DNA of 18,549 nucleotides, taken from contig JBIKWM010000052.1 of NCBI GenBank assembly GCA_044356305.1, positions 1 to 18,549 on the forward strand, given 5' to 3'. Below the pieces are notes generated by a model that saw only the letters and a list, made by a program, of their open reading frames with translations, was not told where the DNA came from and made no database searches. Of the stretch, positions 1 to 6,993 are shown one piece after another; the first letter of the stretch is position 1, and the number at the start of each line of letters is the position of its first letter. Source of the DNA: JBIKWM01 sp044356305. Lineage in GTDB: Bacteria; Bacteroidota; Bacteroidia; UBA10329. The position numbers and the translations under genes were made by a program.

Positions 1-1142
1 ACGAGGCTTTTGCGACCGAAATTGAAAAGGCCGCCAAACTGCTTGAGATAGCCGAGAGCCACAGTACCGATCCGGGATTCAAAAAATACCTCGAGGCGCG
101 TGCCAAAGCCCTGCGCACCGATAACTACATGGAAAGCGACCTGGCATGGATGGACATGCGAGACAACAGTCTCGATTTCATTATTGGGCCGATAGAAAAT
201 TATGAGGACAAACTGTTCGGCTACAAGGCTGCCCACGAGGCCTACATCTTGGTGCGCGACAAGGAATGGAGCGCACGATTGGCCCGCTACGCCTCCCTCC
301 TACCCCAATTGCAGACCGGCCTACCGGTAGATGCCAAATACAAGAAAGAGAAGCCTGGCAGCGACTCGCAATTGGGTGCATACGATGTTATCTATTATGC
401 TGGCGACTGCAACGCGGGCAGCAAGACCATAGCTGTCAATCTTCCCAATGATGAGGAGGTGCAGCTCAAAAAAGGTACCCGCAGGCTTCAGCTAAAGAAT
501 GCCATGCGCGCCAAATACGACCGCATCCTTGTGCCCATTGCCAACGAGCTTATTGCAGCAGACCAGATGCAGCACATCACCTTCGAGGCGTTCTTCGGCA
601 ACACCATGTTCCACGAGGTGGCACACGGCCTTGGCATCAAGAATACGATTAACGGAAAGGGCACTGTGCGCGAGGCGTTGCAAGAGCAGTATTCGGCCCT
701 TGAGGAAGGTAAGGCCGACATCCTCGGGCTGTACATGGAAAGTGAACTGTACCGTCTGGGCGAATTGAAGGAGGGCACAATCATGGACAGCTACGTCACG
801 TTTCTGGCAGGTATATTCCGCTCGGTGCGGTTCGGGGCCAGCAGTGCGCATGGTAAGGCCAACATGCTGCGATTCAATTATTTCAAAGAGAAAGGCGCTT
901 TCACAAAGGGCGATGATGGCAAGTACCGCGTCAATCCAGAGCAGATGGCGTTGGCAGTAAAAGACCTGAGCGCACTGATTTTGCAACTGCAGGGCGATGG
1001 CGACAAGAATGCCGTAGCCAAGTTGATGCTGGAGAAGGGCTCCATCGGTGCCGATCTGCAAGCCGATCTGGACCGACTGGCAAGCAGGAACATCCCCGTG
1101 GATGTTGTGTTTGAACAAGGGCTGAGGACTCTTGGGTTTTGA
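1..1142 (+). CDS. Peptidase M49 (DPP III-like) zinc hydrolase, 3' part
   Basis: The reading frame is open to the left edge (first full codon at base 3), so the true start lies outside the window and about 380 residues are seen. Counting from the Met at 129, FHEVAHG holds a zinc-binding HExxH at H162-H166, and EEGKAD at about residues 192-197 supplies the usual third, glutamate ligand. This HExx(x)H plus EExxAD/E arrangement is that of the M49 dipeptidyl-peptidase III family, which removes dipeptides from the N-terminus of peptides; family members are normally above 500 residues. Canonical DPP III has HELLGH, one residue longer than the motif here, so this belongs to the divergent bacterial branch often annotated simply as a Zn-dependent hydrolase. 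The start is missing, so localisation cannot be judged. I see no clear terminator after it; the next gene begins 164 nt later. Confidence 0.82.
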   Translation, partial: EAFATEIEKAAKLLEIAESHSTDPGFKKYLEARAKALRTDNYMESDLAWMDMRDNSLDFIIGPIENYEDKLFGYKAAHEAYILVRDKEWSARLARYASLLPQLQTGLPVDAKYKKEKPGSDSQLGAYDVIYYAGDCNAGSKTIAVNLPNDEEVQLKKGTRRLQLKNAMRAKYDRILVPIANELIAADQMQHITFEAFFGNTMFHEVAHGLGIKNTINGKGTVREALQEQYSALEEGKADILGLYMESELYRLGELKEGTIMDSYVTFLAGIFRSVRFGASSAHGKANMLRFNYFKEKGAFTKGDDGKYRVNPEQMALAVKDLSALILQLQGDGDKNAVAKLMLEKGSIGADLQADLDRLASRNIPVDVVFEQGLRTLGF

Positions 1143-1306
1143 GTTTGGAAAGGAGGCGGAAAGTGCAAACATCTTTTTCCACGCTAATTCTGGGCATCCG
1201 ACCAAATCAGTGTGTGGCCATAAGTAGCTCAAATGGGGTGTGACCAAGGACTCTACTCAGTTAACGAACCCATGCTGCTTGTAAAGGGCCCATTCACCGC
1301 CAACCG

Positions 1307-2071
1307 ATGTTGACCATAATCTCTCCCGCAAAGAAGCTCGCATTCGGACCGGTTGATGGCCATGTGCCCTCGACAGTACCCATGGATCTTGACCGCTCGG
1401 AACAGATCATGGCTGTGCTGCGCAAGAAATCTGTGAAGGCCATCAAGAATCTGATGGACCTGAGCGATGACCTTGCCGAGCTGAATGTTAGACGACATGC
1501 CAATTGGTCGGCCGAGCTTTCGGGCCCTGAGGTGCGACAGGCACTTTTCGCTTTCAGGGGCGATGTGTATCAGGGCCTCGATGCCGACACTCTCAGCACT
1601 GAGCAGGTCGAATTCGGCATTAGGCACCTCCGCATCCTCAGCGGCCTGCACGGTCTATTGCGCCCAAGCGACCTAATACGGCCCTATCGCCTCGAGATGG
1701 GTACTCCTCTGGCGGTCAAGGGAAAGAAGAACCTCTATCAGTTCTGGGGCGATAGGGTCACAACCCGTCTTCAGGCCGACCTGGACGCATCAGGAAGCGA
1801 TGTGCTCATCAATTTGGCATCGGATGAGTACTTCAAGGTGGTCAACGCCAAAAAACTGAAGGCCCGCATCATCACCCCTGTGTTCAAAGACTTAAAGAAC
1901 GGGCAATACAAATCGTTGTTCCTGTATGTGAAACAGGCCCGTGGCATGATGGCAGGGCACATTATCCGAAATGCGATTATCGACCCCGAGCAGCTCAAGA
2001 ATTTCAATGGGGGCGGGTACCGATATACCGAAGCCCTGAGCACGCCTGAAATTTGGGTGTTCACGCGTTAA
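1307..2071 (+). CDS. yaaA: Peroxide stress protein YaaA (UPF0246)
   Basis: 254 residues, the normal length for the family. The N-terminus MLTIISPAKKL carries the family signature, and the middle part (RHLRILSGLHGLLRPSD, then LIRPYRLEMGT and LYQFWGD) and the segment NLASDEYFKVV are also typical YaaA. In E. coli, YaaA is induced by peroxide and limits DNA and protein damage by lowering free iron, and it binds DNA. It is cytoplasmic, with no signal peptide. The ATG at 1307 is chosen because the family motif begins directly after it. It stands alone: an intergenic gap of 164 nt precedes it and a strong hairpin follows it. It converges with the Crp-like regulator gene. Confidence 0.93.
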   Translation: MLTIISPAKKLAFGPVDGHVPSTVPMDLDRSEQIMAVLRKKSVKAIKNLMDLSDDLAELNVRRHANWSAELSGPEVRQALFAFRGDVYQGLDADTLSTEQVEFGIRHLRILSGLHGLLRPSDLIRPYRLEMGTPLAVKGKKNLYQFWGDRVTTRLQADLDASGSDVLINLASDEYFKVVNAKKLKARIITPVFKDLKNGQYKSLFLYVKQARGMMAGHIIRNAIIDPEQLKNFNGGGYRYTEALSTPEIWVFTR

Positions 2072-2102
2072 AGAGAGTTCTTTTTCACCCTTGAATAAAT
2101 GA

Positions 2103-2134
2103 AAAGGGCCGACTTGCCATAGAGTCGGCCCTTT
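2103..2134. terminator. Bidirectional intrinsic terminator between yaaA and the Crp-like gene
   Basis: A perfect 12-bp inverted repeat, aaagggccgact (2103-2114) and agtcggcccttt (2123-2134), encloses an 8-nt loop. The ends give an A-run before and a T-run after the GC-rich core on either strand, as expected for a terminator shared by two convergent genes. Confidence 0.88.
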
Positions 2135-2156
2135 CTATTGGCAAAGGCCAGAGGCC

Positions 2157-2858
2157 TTAAGCCAGATTCTTGATGTCGCGCACCAGAATGGTAGAACGGT
2201 CAAAGTTGATCAGGTTCTCTCTGCGCATCTGATTCAGCACGATGGTAATGAGCTGGCGCGATGTTCCTGTTATGTTCGATATCTCCTGATGGGTCAATCC
2301 ATGACGCACGAGTGTCTCGGTACCGAACATCACACCATTGCGTTCGGCCTGCTCCCTGATGAATGCCACCAGTCGGCCGCGGGCATCGTTGTGCACAAGT
2401 TCTTCGAGCCTGCGCTCGGTACGCCTGATGCGTGTGGCGAGGCTGGCCATAAGACGCATAATCATATCGGGATGCTTGACCATGAGCGACTTGAGCATCT
2501 CAACCGGCACGCGCAACACTTCTACCGGATCTTTAAGTGACCCTGCAAAATCCCCGTTGTTTGCCACGCCCGTAAGTGCCAACTCACCGAACATATCAAA
2601 TGGTTGTAGGATGTGCTTGATCACTTCACGGCCATCAGAACTGAAAGTGCCGATCTTCACCATGCCCTGCATCACGAAATAGACCCTGTCAATTTCCATC
2701 TCGGTGGTGTAAATCATCGTAGCTCGCGGATAGGTCTTGATCTGCGATACCGATGCGAGTGCATTGAGCTCGTCTTGCGACAGTCCGTTGAACAACTCAA
2801 CTCGTGTCAGGACATCGTTTATCCTTTTCTCGGTGGTCTGAAGGTTTGCTGGTGTCAT
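2157..2858 (-). CDS. Crp/Fnr family transcriptional regulator
   Basis: 233 residues with the two-domain layout of the Crp/Fnr family. Residues about 20-135 form a cyclic-nucleotide-binding beta-roll (LFNGLSQDELNALA at the start, FDMFGELALTG in the region of the phosphate-binding cassette). Residues about 165-230 form a winged helix-turn-helix of the HTH_Crp type (GLTHQEISNITGTSRQLIT, with the recognition helix at SRQLITIVLNQM). There is no Cys cluster at the N-terminus like that of Fnr, so an iron-sulfur sensor is unlikely. The ligand is unknown; many Bacteroidota members of this family do not have a proven cAMP response. It is cytoplasmic. It is transcribed divergently from the SRPBCC gene with a 193-nt shared upstream region, which makes that gene and itself plausible targets, though this is only inference. 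Confidence 0.92.
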   Translation of the reverse strand: MTPANLQTTEKRINDVLTRVELFNGLSQDELNALASVSQIKTYPRATMIYTTEMEIDRVYFVMQGMVKIGTFSSDGREVIKHILQPFDMFGELALTGVANNGDFAGSLKDPVEVLRVPVEMLKSLMVKHPDMIMRLMASLATRIRRTERRLEELVHNDARGRLVAFIREQAERNGVMFGTETLVRHGLTHQEISNITGTSRQLITIVLNQMRRENLINFDRSTILVRDIKNLA

Positions 2859-3018
2859 GTTTATGGCATTGGTTGTGGAACTGCGAATTTCACGTAGTCG
2901 CCCCCTAGAGGGTATAACTTATGTCTCAGAGGATATTGAGTATGGTTCAATTCACATGGTGCAGACTACTTACACATGGCACGTAAACTTGACAAACAGA
3001 GATCAGGCAGGTTTTCGC

Positions 3019-3026
3019 TACGTTTG
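3019..3026 (+). promoter_or_regulatory. Putative -7 promoter box for the SRPBCC/GyrI gene
   Basis: TACGTTTG fits the Bacteroidota -7 consensus TAnnTTTG exactly and lies 25 nt upstream of the ATG at 3052. I could not find a matching -33 TTTG at the usual 19-21 nt spacing; a TTG at 2989-2991 is too far away. The same octamer stands before the outer-membrane protein gene at 9461. Confidence 0.4.
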
Positions 3027-3051
3027 CCAGCCAAATCAGATACCATTCAAC

Positions 3052-4059
3052 ATGAACACACTCAAGTACATAGGAATAGGGCTGCTCATACTGGTCGCCC
3101 TGTTTTTCGGCATCAACCTGACTATGCCGACCCGCCTCGAACTGAGCGAGTCAATGACTATCAACGCACCTGCAAGGGTCATTCACCCATTTGTCAATTC
3201 GATGCAGACCTGGGCCACTTTCAATCCATGGGCCCTATCTGATCCGGCCATTAAAACATCATTTTCTGAGAGCACATCCGGTGTGGGAAATTGGATGGAA
3301 TGGGAGAGCGAGGTGGTCGGCAGCGGCCGTCAAGAGGTGATTGAGAGCACCCTGCCCACCCTTGTGCGCACGAAATTGAATTTTGTTGACTGGGACGGTG
3401 ATAACTTTTCGGCCTGGGTCATTGAGACCCAACCCGATGGCACGTGCAAAGTGACCATGACCATGGAGGGGGCCGAGACACCGCTGCCCTTCCGTTTCTT
3501 CAATAAGCTGATGATGCCTGAAATGATTGATAGCTACCAGAAATCGCTGAAAGGGTTAAAGGAACTGGCCGAGGCGCAGTACGCCACCGAACCGAAGTAT
3601 GAGGTGAAGGAGATGGAGACCCCAACGGCCATGTTCTACACTGTTGCGGCTCAGATCTCGCCCATGCAGATAGGAGAGTTCCTTGGCGCATCGTATGGTG
3701 CAATAGGTGCCATCCTCAATAAGCGTAAGATACAACCGACCGGCTTGCCCAGTGCCCTGTACCTCATGTGGTCCGATACCCTTACCGATATGATGGCCGC
3801 TATGATGGTAGGGCCCGAGGCCGACACCGCTGCCGATGGCAACGTAAAGGCCTATACCGTGCCGGGTGGACGTACCCTTAAGATAGATTACTACGGTGCG
3901 TACGAGAAATCGGGGCTGGCCCACGTGGCCATGGACGACTACATGTTGGCCAAGAACCTTACCATGGAAGGCCCTGTGCGCGAGGTGTATGTGACCGACC
4001 CGATGACAGAGGCTGACACAAGCAAGTGGCTTACAGAAATCTATTATCGAGTGAAATAA
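3052..4059 (+). CDS. Membrane-anchored SRPBCC and GyrI-like domain protein
   Basis: 335 residues from the ATG at 3052. An in-frame ATG at 2857 exists, but it overlaps the start of the divergent regulator and adds a low-complexity leader, while the 3052 start places a clean transmembrane helix at residues 5-24 (YIGIGLLILVALFFGI). Residues about 28-175 resemble a SRPBCC / polyketide-cyclase fold (ESMTINAPARVIHPFVNSM, then WATFNPWA). Residues about 180-335 resemble the GyrI-like small-molecule-binding domain, the effector-binding module of AraC-type regulators (VKEMETPTAMFYTV at the start, AYTVPGGRTLKIDYYGAY near the end). The two-domain build is common in Bacteroidota; the ligand is unknown. 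It is probably anchored in the inner membrane. It stands alone and ends at a terminator hairpin. Confidence 0.85.
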   Translation: MNTLKYIGIGLLILVALFFGINLTMPTRLELSESMTINAPARVIHPFVNSMQTWATFNPWALSDPAIKTSFSESTSGVGNWMEWESEVVGSGRQEVIESTLPTLVRTKLNFVDWDGDNFSAWVIETQPDGTCKVTMTMEGAETPLPFRFFNKLMMPEMIDSYQKSLKGLKELAEAQYATEPKYEVKEMETPTAMFYTVAAQISPMQIGEFLGASYGAIGAILNKRKIQPTGLPSALYLMWSDTLTDMMAAMMVGPEADTAADGNVKAYTVPGGRTLKIDYYGAYEKSGLAHVAMDDYMLAKNLTMEGPVREVYVTDPMTEADTSKWLTEIYYRVK

Positions 4060-4091
4060 GAAGGGATTTCTCTCCTCATCTCAGATTGTCG

Positions 4092-4128
4092 AGCCGTCTG
4101 TTCAATTCCTTATGAACAGGCGGCTTCT
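4092..4128 (+). terminator. Intrinsic terminator after the SRPBCC/GyrI gene
   Basis: A 13-bp inverted repeat, agccgtctgttca (4092-4104) and tgaacaggcggct (4113-4125), has one G-T wobble and an 8-nt loop. It is followed by a short T-rich run and lies 33 nt after the stop codon at 4059. Confidence 0.8.
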
Positions 4129-4228
4129 TCATGTTCTGCCCATTAGGAATATTAAACATCAGTTCTTTCACTGACTCAAGATTTTTAAGTGATTGACCCA
4201 GCGCAAGGTGCTCGTATTTACCCTGCCT

Positions 4229-4236
4229 TACATTTG
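4229..4236 (+). promoter_or_regulatory. Putative -7 box next to the thioredoxin-like start
   Basis: TACATTTG fits TAnnTTTG exactly and ends 6 nt before the ATG at 4243. If functional, transcription would begin at or just before the start codon, giving a leaderless mRNA for the operon. No good -33 element is seen, and an AT-rich stretch at 4141-4195 could hold another promoter. This position also argues against the upstream GTG at 4189 as the start. Confidence 0.35.
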
Positions 4237-4242
4237 GCTGAG

Positions 4243-4650
4243 ATGCGTGACCAGGTCAAATTCCTCGGTATTTTGGGGCTGATGACAGTTGGCCTTTGCA
4301 ATTGTGCATTGGCCCAGATGACCAAAAAGCAACTTTTTGTCTTTGAGGGTTCTGATTGGTGCGCCAAGTGCATCAGGCTCAACCACGAAGTGCTGAGCGA
4401 CAGTTCGTTCTCAATATTCGCTCAAAAGGAGGGTATCGATGTGATACATGTCGATTTCCCTCAACGGAAAAAATTGAGCCGAGATGAGCAGACAGCCAAT
4501 GCGGGTCTGGCCGAGAAATTCGGGTTTCAGGGCACTTACCCTACAATGATCCTGACCGATGGAGGCGCAAGAAACGCCAACATCCCTACCGATGGTGATG
4601 CCGTGCGCACAGCAGCAATGATCAGCGAAATCTTGGCCCGGTGGCACTGA
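4243..4650 (+). CDS. Secreted thioredoxin-like protein (CxxC)
   Basis: 135 residues from the ATG at 4243. A GTG at 4189 is possible but would put 18 extra residues in front of a clean signal peptide. Residues 1-24 form that signal, with a hydrophobic core and a probable cut at ALA-Q25. The mature part is a short thioredoxin fold: FEGSDWCAKC gives the redox pair C40/C43, and GTYPTMIL holds the conserved cis-proline position (TYPT). It would act in the periplasm as a thiol-disulfide exchanger. It is the first gene of a compact operon with apbE, a DUF4266 lipoprotein and a DUF3570 protein; its end overlaps apbE by 10 nt. I infer that it reduces or reshuffles cysteines of a partner made by the same operon, perhaps the Cys-containing DUF4266 protein. 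Confidence 0.85.
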   Translation: MRDQVKFLGILGLMTVGLCNCALAQMTKKQLFVFEGSDWCAKCIRLNHEVLSDSSFSIFAQKEGIDVIHVDFPQRKKLSRDEQTANAGLAEKFGFQGTYPTMILTDGGARNANIPTDGDAVRTAAMISEILARWH

Positions 4651-5573
4651 AGGAGTTCACCCTTGAGCGCAGGCTGATGGGGTCGGCCTTTGTGCTGGGC
4701 GTGGTAGCGGCCGATGCCGATGCGGCCGAACGCTGGTTGCTAGCAGGCGAGGCCGAAATAATGCGTATTGAGGCCCTGCTCACCGAGTTCAACGAAGGTT
4801 CAGTTACCCATCACCTGAATACAGGGGCCGGACAAAGAGAAATTGAAGTACCTGAAGAGGTAATCGCACTGATCAAACGGTGCAACGCTATCTCTGATCT
4901 GACGAGCGGCTGTTTCGACATCAGCATCGGAGCCCTCAAACCACTGTATCGGTTCAAGAATCAACAGTTCGCCATGCCACCGCAGAGCGAAGTGCGTATG
5001 GCCATGAGGTCTGTAGGATATCGGCATATCCTTTTGAACGAGAGGAAAAATACGGTCCGATTCGATGTGCCGGGACTGCGCATCAGTTTTGCGGCCATTG
5101 GTAAGGGCTATGCCAGTGACCGTGTTCGTCATATGTGGCGTCAAATGGGAGTTGAGTCCGGCTTTGTCAATGCCAGTGGTGACCTTGCCACGTTCGGTTC
5201 GCGTGCCGATGGTTCGCCATGGAACGTTGCCATAGTCGACCCGAACGGAACCAGGGCACCGTTGCTGCACGTGCCGATGAATGATGCATCGGTTGCCACT
5301 TCGGGCGATAGCGAGCAGCATTTCATTTGGAACAGCAAACGGTGGTCGCACAACATAGACCCACGCACCGGCATGCCGGTATGTGGCATTGCCAGCGCCA
5401 CGGTGTTCTCGCCCAGTGCCGAGCTGAGCGATGCCCTAGCCACGGCTACCCATGTGATGGGCCTGCCAGACGCGATCAGTTTCATAGGTCAACTACCGCG
5501 CACCCACGCCATCATTGTGGATGCAGATGGACGCATTCACCAGACTGAGCATGTGGTGCATGAGATGGCTTAG
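4641..5573 (+). CDS. apbE: FAD:protein FMN transferase (ApbE family)
   Basis: 310 residues, starting at a GTG inside the end of the thioredoxin-like gene. ApbE enzymes attach FMN from FAD covalently to a Thr/Ser of a target protein, using Mg2+. The family motifs are present in order: RLMGSAFVLGV (11-21), GCFDISIGAL (90-99), AIGKGYASD (152-160), NASGD (177-181), TSGD (220-223), HNIDPRTGMPV (237-247) and SDALATA (263-269, where the Asp usually binds Mg2+). Length is normal for the core domain. There is no signal peptide or lipobox: the frame upstream runs only to a TGA at 4596 with no ATG, and the first family motif begins at residue 11. Most ApbE proteins of the envelope are exported, so this one looks cytoplasmic, which is odd because its three neighbours are exported. 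The overlap suggests translational coupling. Confidence 0.94.
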   Translation: MALKEFTLERRLMGSAFVLGVVAADADAAERWLLAGEAEIMRIEALLTEFNEGSVTHHLNTGAGQREIEVPEEVIALIKRCNAISDLTSGCFDISIGALKPLYRFKNQQFAMPPQSEVRMAMRSVGYRHILLNERKNTVRFDVPGLRISFAAIGKGYASDRVRHMWRQMGVESGFVNASGDLATFGSRADGSPWNVAIVDPNGTRAPLLHVPMNDASVATSGDSEQHFIWNSKRWSHNIDPRTGMPVCGIASATVFSPSAELSDALATATHVMGLPDAISFIGQLPRTHAIIVDADGRIHQTEHVVHEMA

Positions 5574-5775
5574 GTTCATTTTTTGGGGAATGATGATGGC
5601 CGTTACGGTGGGCTGCGTAAGCTTGAAACCGTATGAGCGCCAGTTTATCAACGACCCTGAGATGCAGATGGGCAGCGACCCGTGCAAGGGTTTCCAACAA
5701 TATGTGCAATCGATACGCGAAGGAGCCACCCCGGCCGGAACTGCAAAGGCCAGCGGGGGCTGCGGCTGCAACTGA
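5560..5775 (+). CDS. DUF4266 small lipoprotein with GGCGCN tail
   Basis: 71 residues from the ATG at 5560, which overlaps the end of apbE by 14 nt; upstream ATG (5551) and TTG (5515) starts are possible but only lengthen the charged leader. Residues 1-18 are a short signal peptide ending in VTVGC, so C19 is probably lipidated. The mature part SLKPYERQFINDPEMQMG and the C-terminal GGCGCN are the DUF4266 signature as I know it. Besides C19 it has C42, C68 and C70. The function of the family is unknown. Residues 54-57 read EGAT, which resembles the GA(T/S) core of ApbE flavinylation sites but lacks the usual upstream Asp and the Ser/Thr before Gly. It lies between apbE and the DUF3570 gene in one operon. 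It may be a metal- or disulfide-carrying peptide or the flavin acceptor; neither is proven. Confidence 0.85.
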   Translation: MRWLRFIFWGMMMAVTVGCVSLKPYERQFINDPEMQMGSDPCKGFQQYVQSIREGATPAGTAKASGGCGCN

Positions 5776-5778
5776 TCC

Positions 5779-6984
5779 ATGCGAAAGGTGTACCTCATAT
5801 TCGGCAGTGTGCTGTTCTGGCAATGGATGGCCAGGGCGCAGAGCCCCGACAGCACTGTAAGACAGATTCCGCGCACCACCATCGACCTTGTTTACAACAA
5901 TTACTTTCAGGATGGCAACCATTCGGCCGTTACGGGAGGCATAGGCACCGAGAAGCTCATAGTGTACGCCCCTTCCTTCAACATCCGACACACTGCAGGC
6001 CGCAGCGATCTGAATGTGAACGGTGGGGTCGACATCATCACCTCGGCCAGCACCGACCGCATCGATTTTCTGCGGTCATCGGCATCGTGGCGCGATCAGC
6101 GGGGCCATGCGGACATAGGCTACAGCCACGCCATCACAAAAGGTGGATTGTCGGCTAATGCAGGTGCGGGTTTCTCGATTGAAAGTGACTACCTCTCATT
6201 CAACGGGAAGCTGGGTCTGCAACATAATGACAAGGCCAAGGCCGAGCAATGGTCGGTCCAGTTCATCATGTATTATGATGATCTGCGATGGGGCCGCCTT
6301 AACAAACGTTATCAAAGGCCTGTAAGGCTCATTTACCCTACCGAACTGCGCTACCGCGACTGGTATTCGGATTACCTCCGCAGGTCGTATAACCTCAGGC
6401 TAGGTTGGAACCGTGCCCTCAACAGACGAACGGTGCTGGGTGCCGATGCCGAACTAGTATACCAGAACGGGCTGCTGGCCACCCCGTTCCATCGGGTGTA
6501 TTTCACTGACGGAGATCTGAGGCCAGAGAATCTTCCGTATCAACGTTGGAAAGGGTCGTTGGCCTTGAGGCTGAACCGTTTTGTAGGCGGTATGGTGATT
6601 GTTCGCAACGCGATAACAGGCTATGTGGACAATTTCGGAATCATGTCCATCTCAGTAGAGAATGAGACCGCCCTGAAACTGCGCCACGACTTCTCGCTCA
6701 CGCCTGGTGCCCGGTGGTATGTGCAGACCGCCTCTCCCTTTTTCGCACCATATGCCCAGCAAGACCCTTCTAAAGCTTTCTATACCTCCGACTACGACCT
6801 GTCGGCCCTGCAGACCATCACTGCCAGTCTGGGGTTGCGCTATGCGCCATACCGCCAAGTAGGGCGCAGCGGCCATTTCAACTCCATACTTATCCGTTAT
6901 GCCTACATGTACCGCACCGATGGTATGCAGGCTCATACCATAGGGCTGGTGATACAGATGGATGTTGAAAAAAGAAATAAATGA
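5779..6984 (+). CDS. DUF3570 outer-membrane beta-barrel protein
   Basis: 401 residues, starting 3 nt after the DUF4266 stop. Residues 1-20 form a signal peptide with a probable cut at ARA-Q21. The mature protein alternates polar and hydrophobic residues with many aromatic ends, as in an outer-membrane beta-barrel: for example IDLVYNNYFQDGNHSAVTGG, where the dense D-G-N-x-S-x-V-T is typical of DUF3570, and the late strand SLGLRYAPYRQVG. The last strand reads HTIGLVIQMDVEK. The family function is not known. Being fixed in the operon with thioredoxin-like, ApbE and DUF4266 proteins, it is probably the outer-membrane partner or exit route of the small lipoprotein. No terminator follows; only 9 nt separate it from the convergent pyrD. 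Confidence 0.88.
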   Translation: MRKVYLIFGSVLFWQWMARAQSPDSTVRQIPRTTIDLVYNNYFQDGNHSAVTGGIGTEKLIVYAPSFNIRHTAGRSDLNVNGGVDIITSASTDRIDFLRSSASWRDQRGHADIGYSHAITKGGLSANAGAGFSIESDYLSFNGKLGLQHNDKAKAEQWSVQFIMYYDDLRWGRLNKRYQRPVRLIYPTELRYRDWYSDYLRRSYNLRLGWNRALNRRTVLGADAELVYQNGLLATPFHRVYFTDGDLRPENLPYQRWKGSLALRLNRFVGGMVIVRNAITGYVDNFGIMSISVENETALKLRHDFSLTPGARWYVQTASPFFAPYAQQDPSKAFYTSDYDLSALQTITASLGLRYAPYRQVGRSGHFNSILIRYAYMYRTDGMQAHTIGLVIQMDVEKRNK

Positions 6985-6993
6985 TACATCCGG

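Noticed and set aside
1143..1306. Possible small RNA or terminator after the M49 gene
   Set aside because: Only weak, interrupted pairing could be drawn; no convincing hairpin, promoter or coding frame is seen in these 164 bases.
2857..3051. N-terminal extension of the SRPBCC/GyrI gene from the ATG at 2857
   Set aside because: It would overlap the start of the divergent regulator gene and precede a clean membrane anchor that begins at 3052; a -7 box at 3019 lies within it.
4189..4242. GTG start for the thioredoxin-like gene
   Set aside because: The ATG at 4243 begins a proper signal peptide and has a promoter-like box just upstream.
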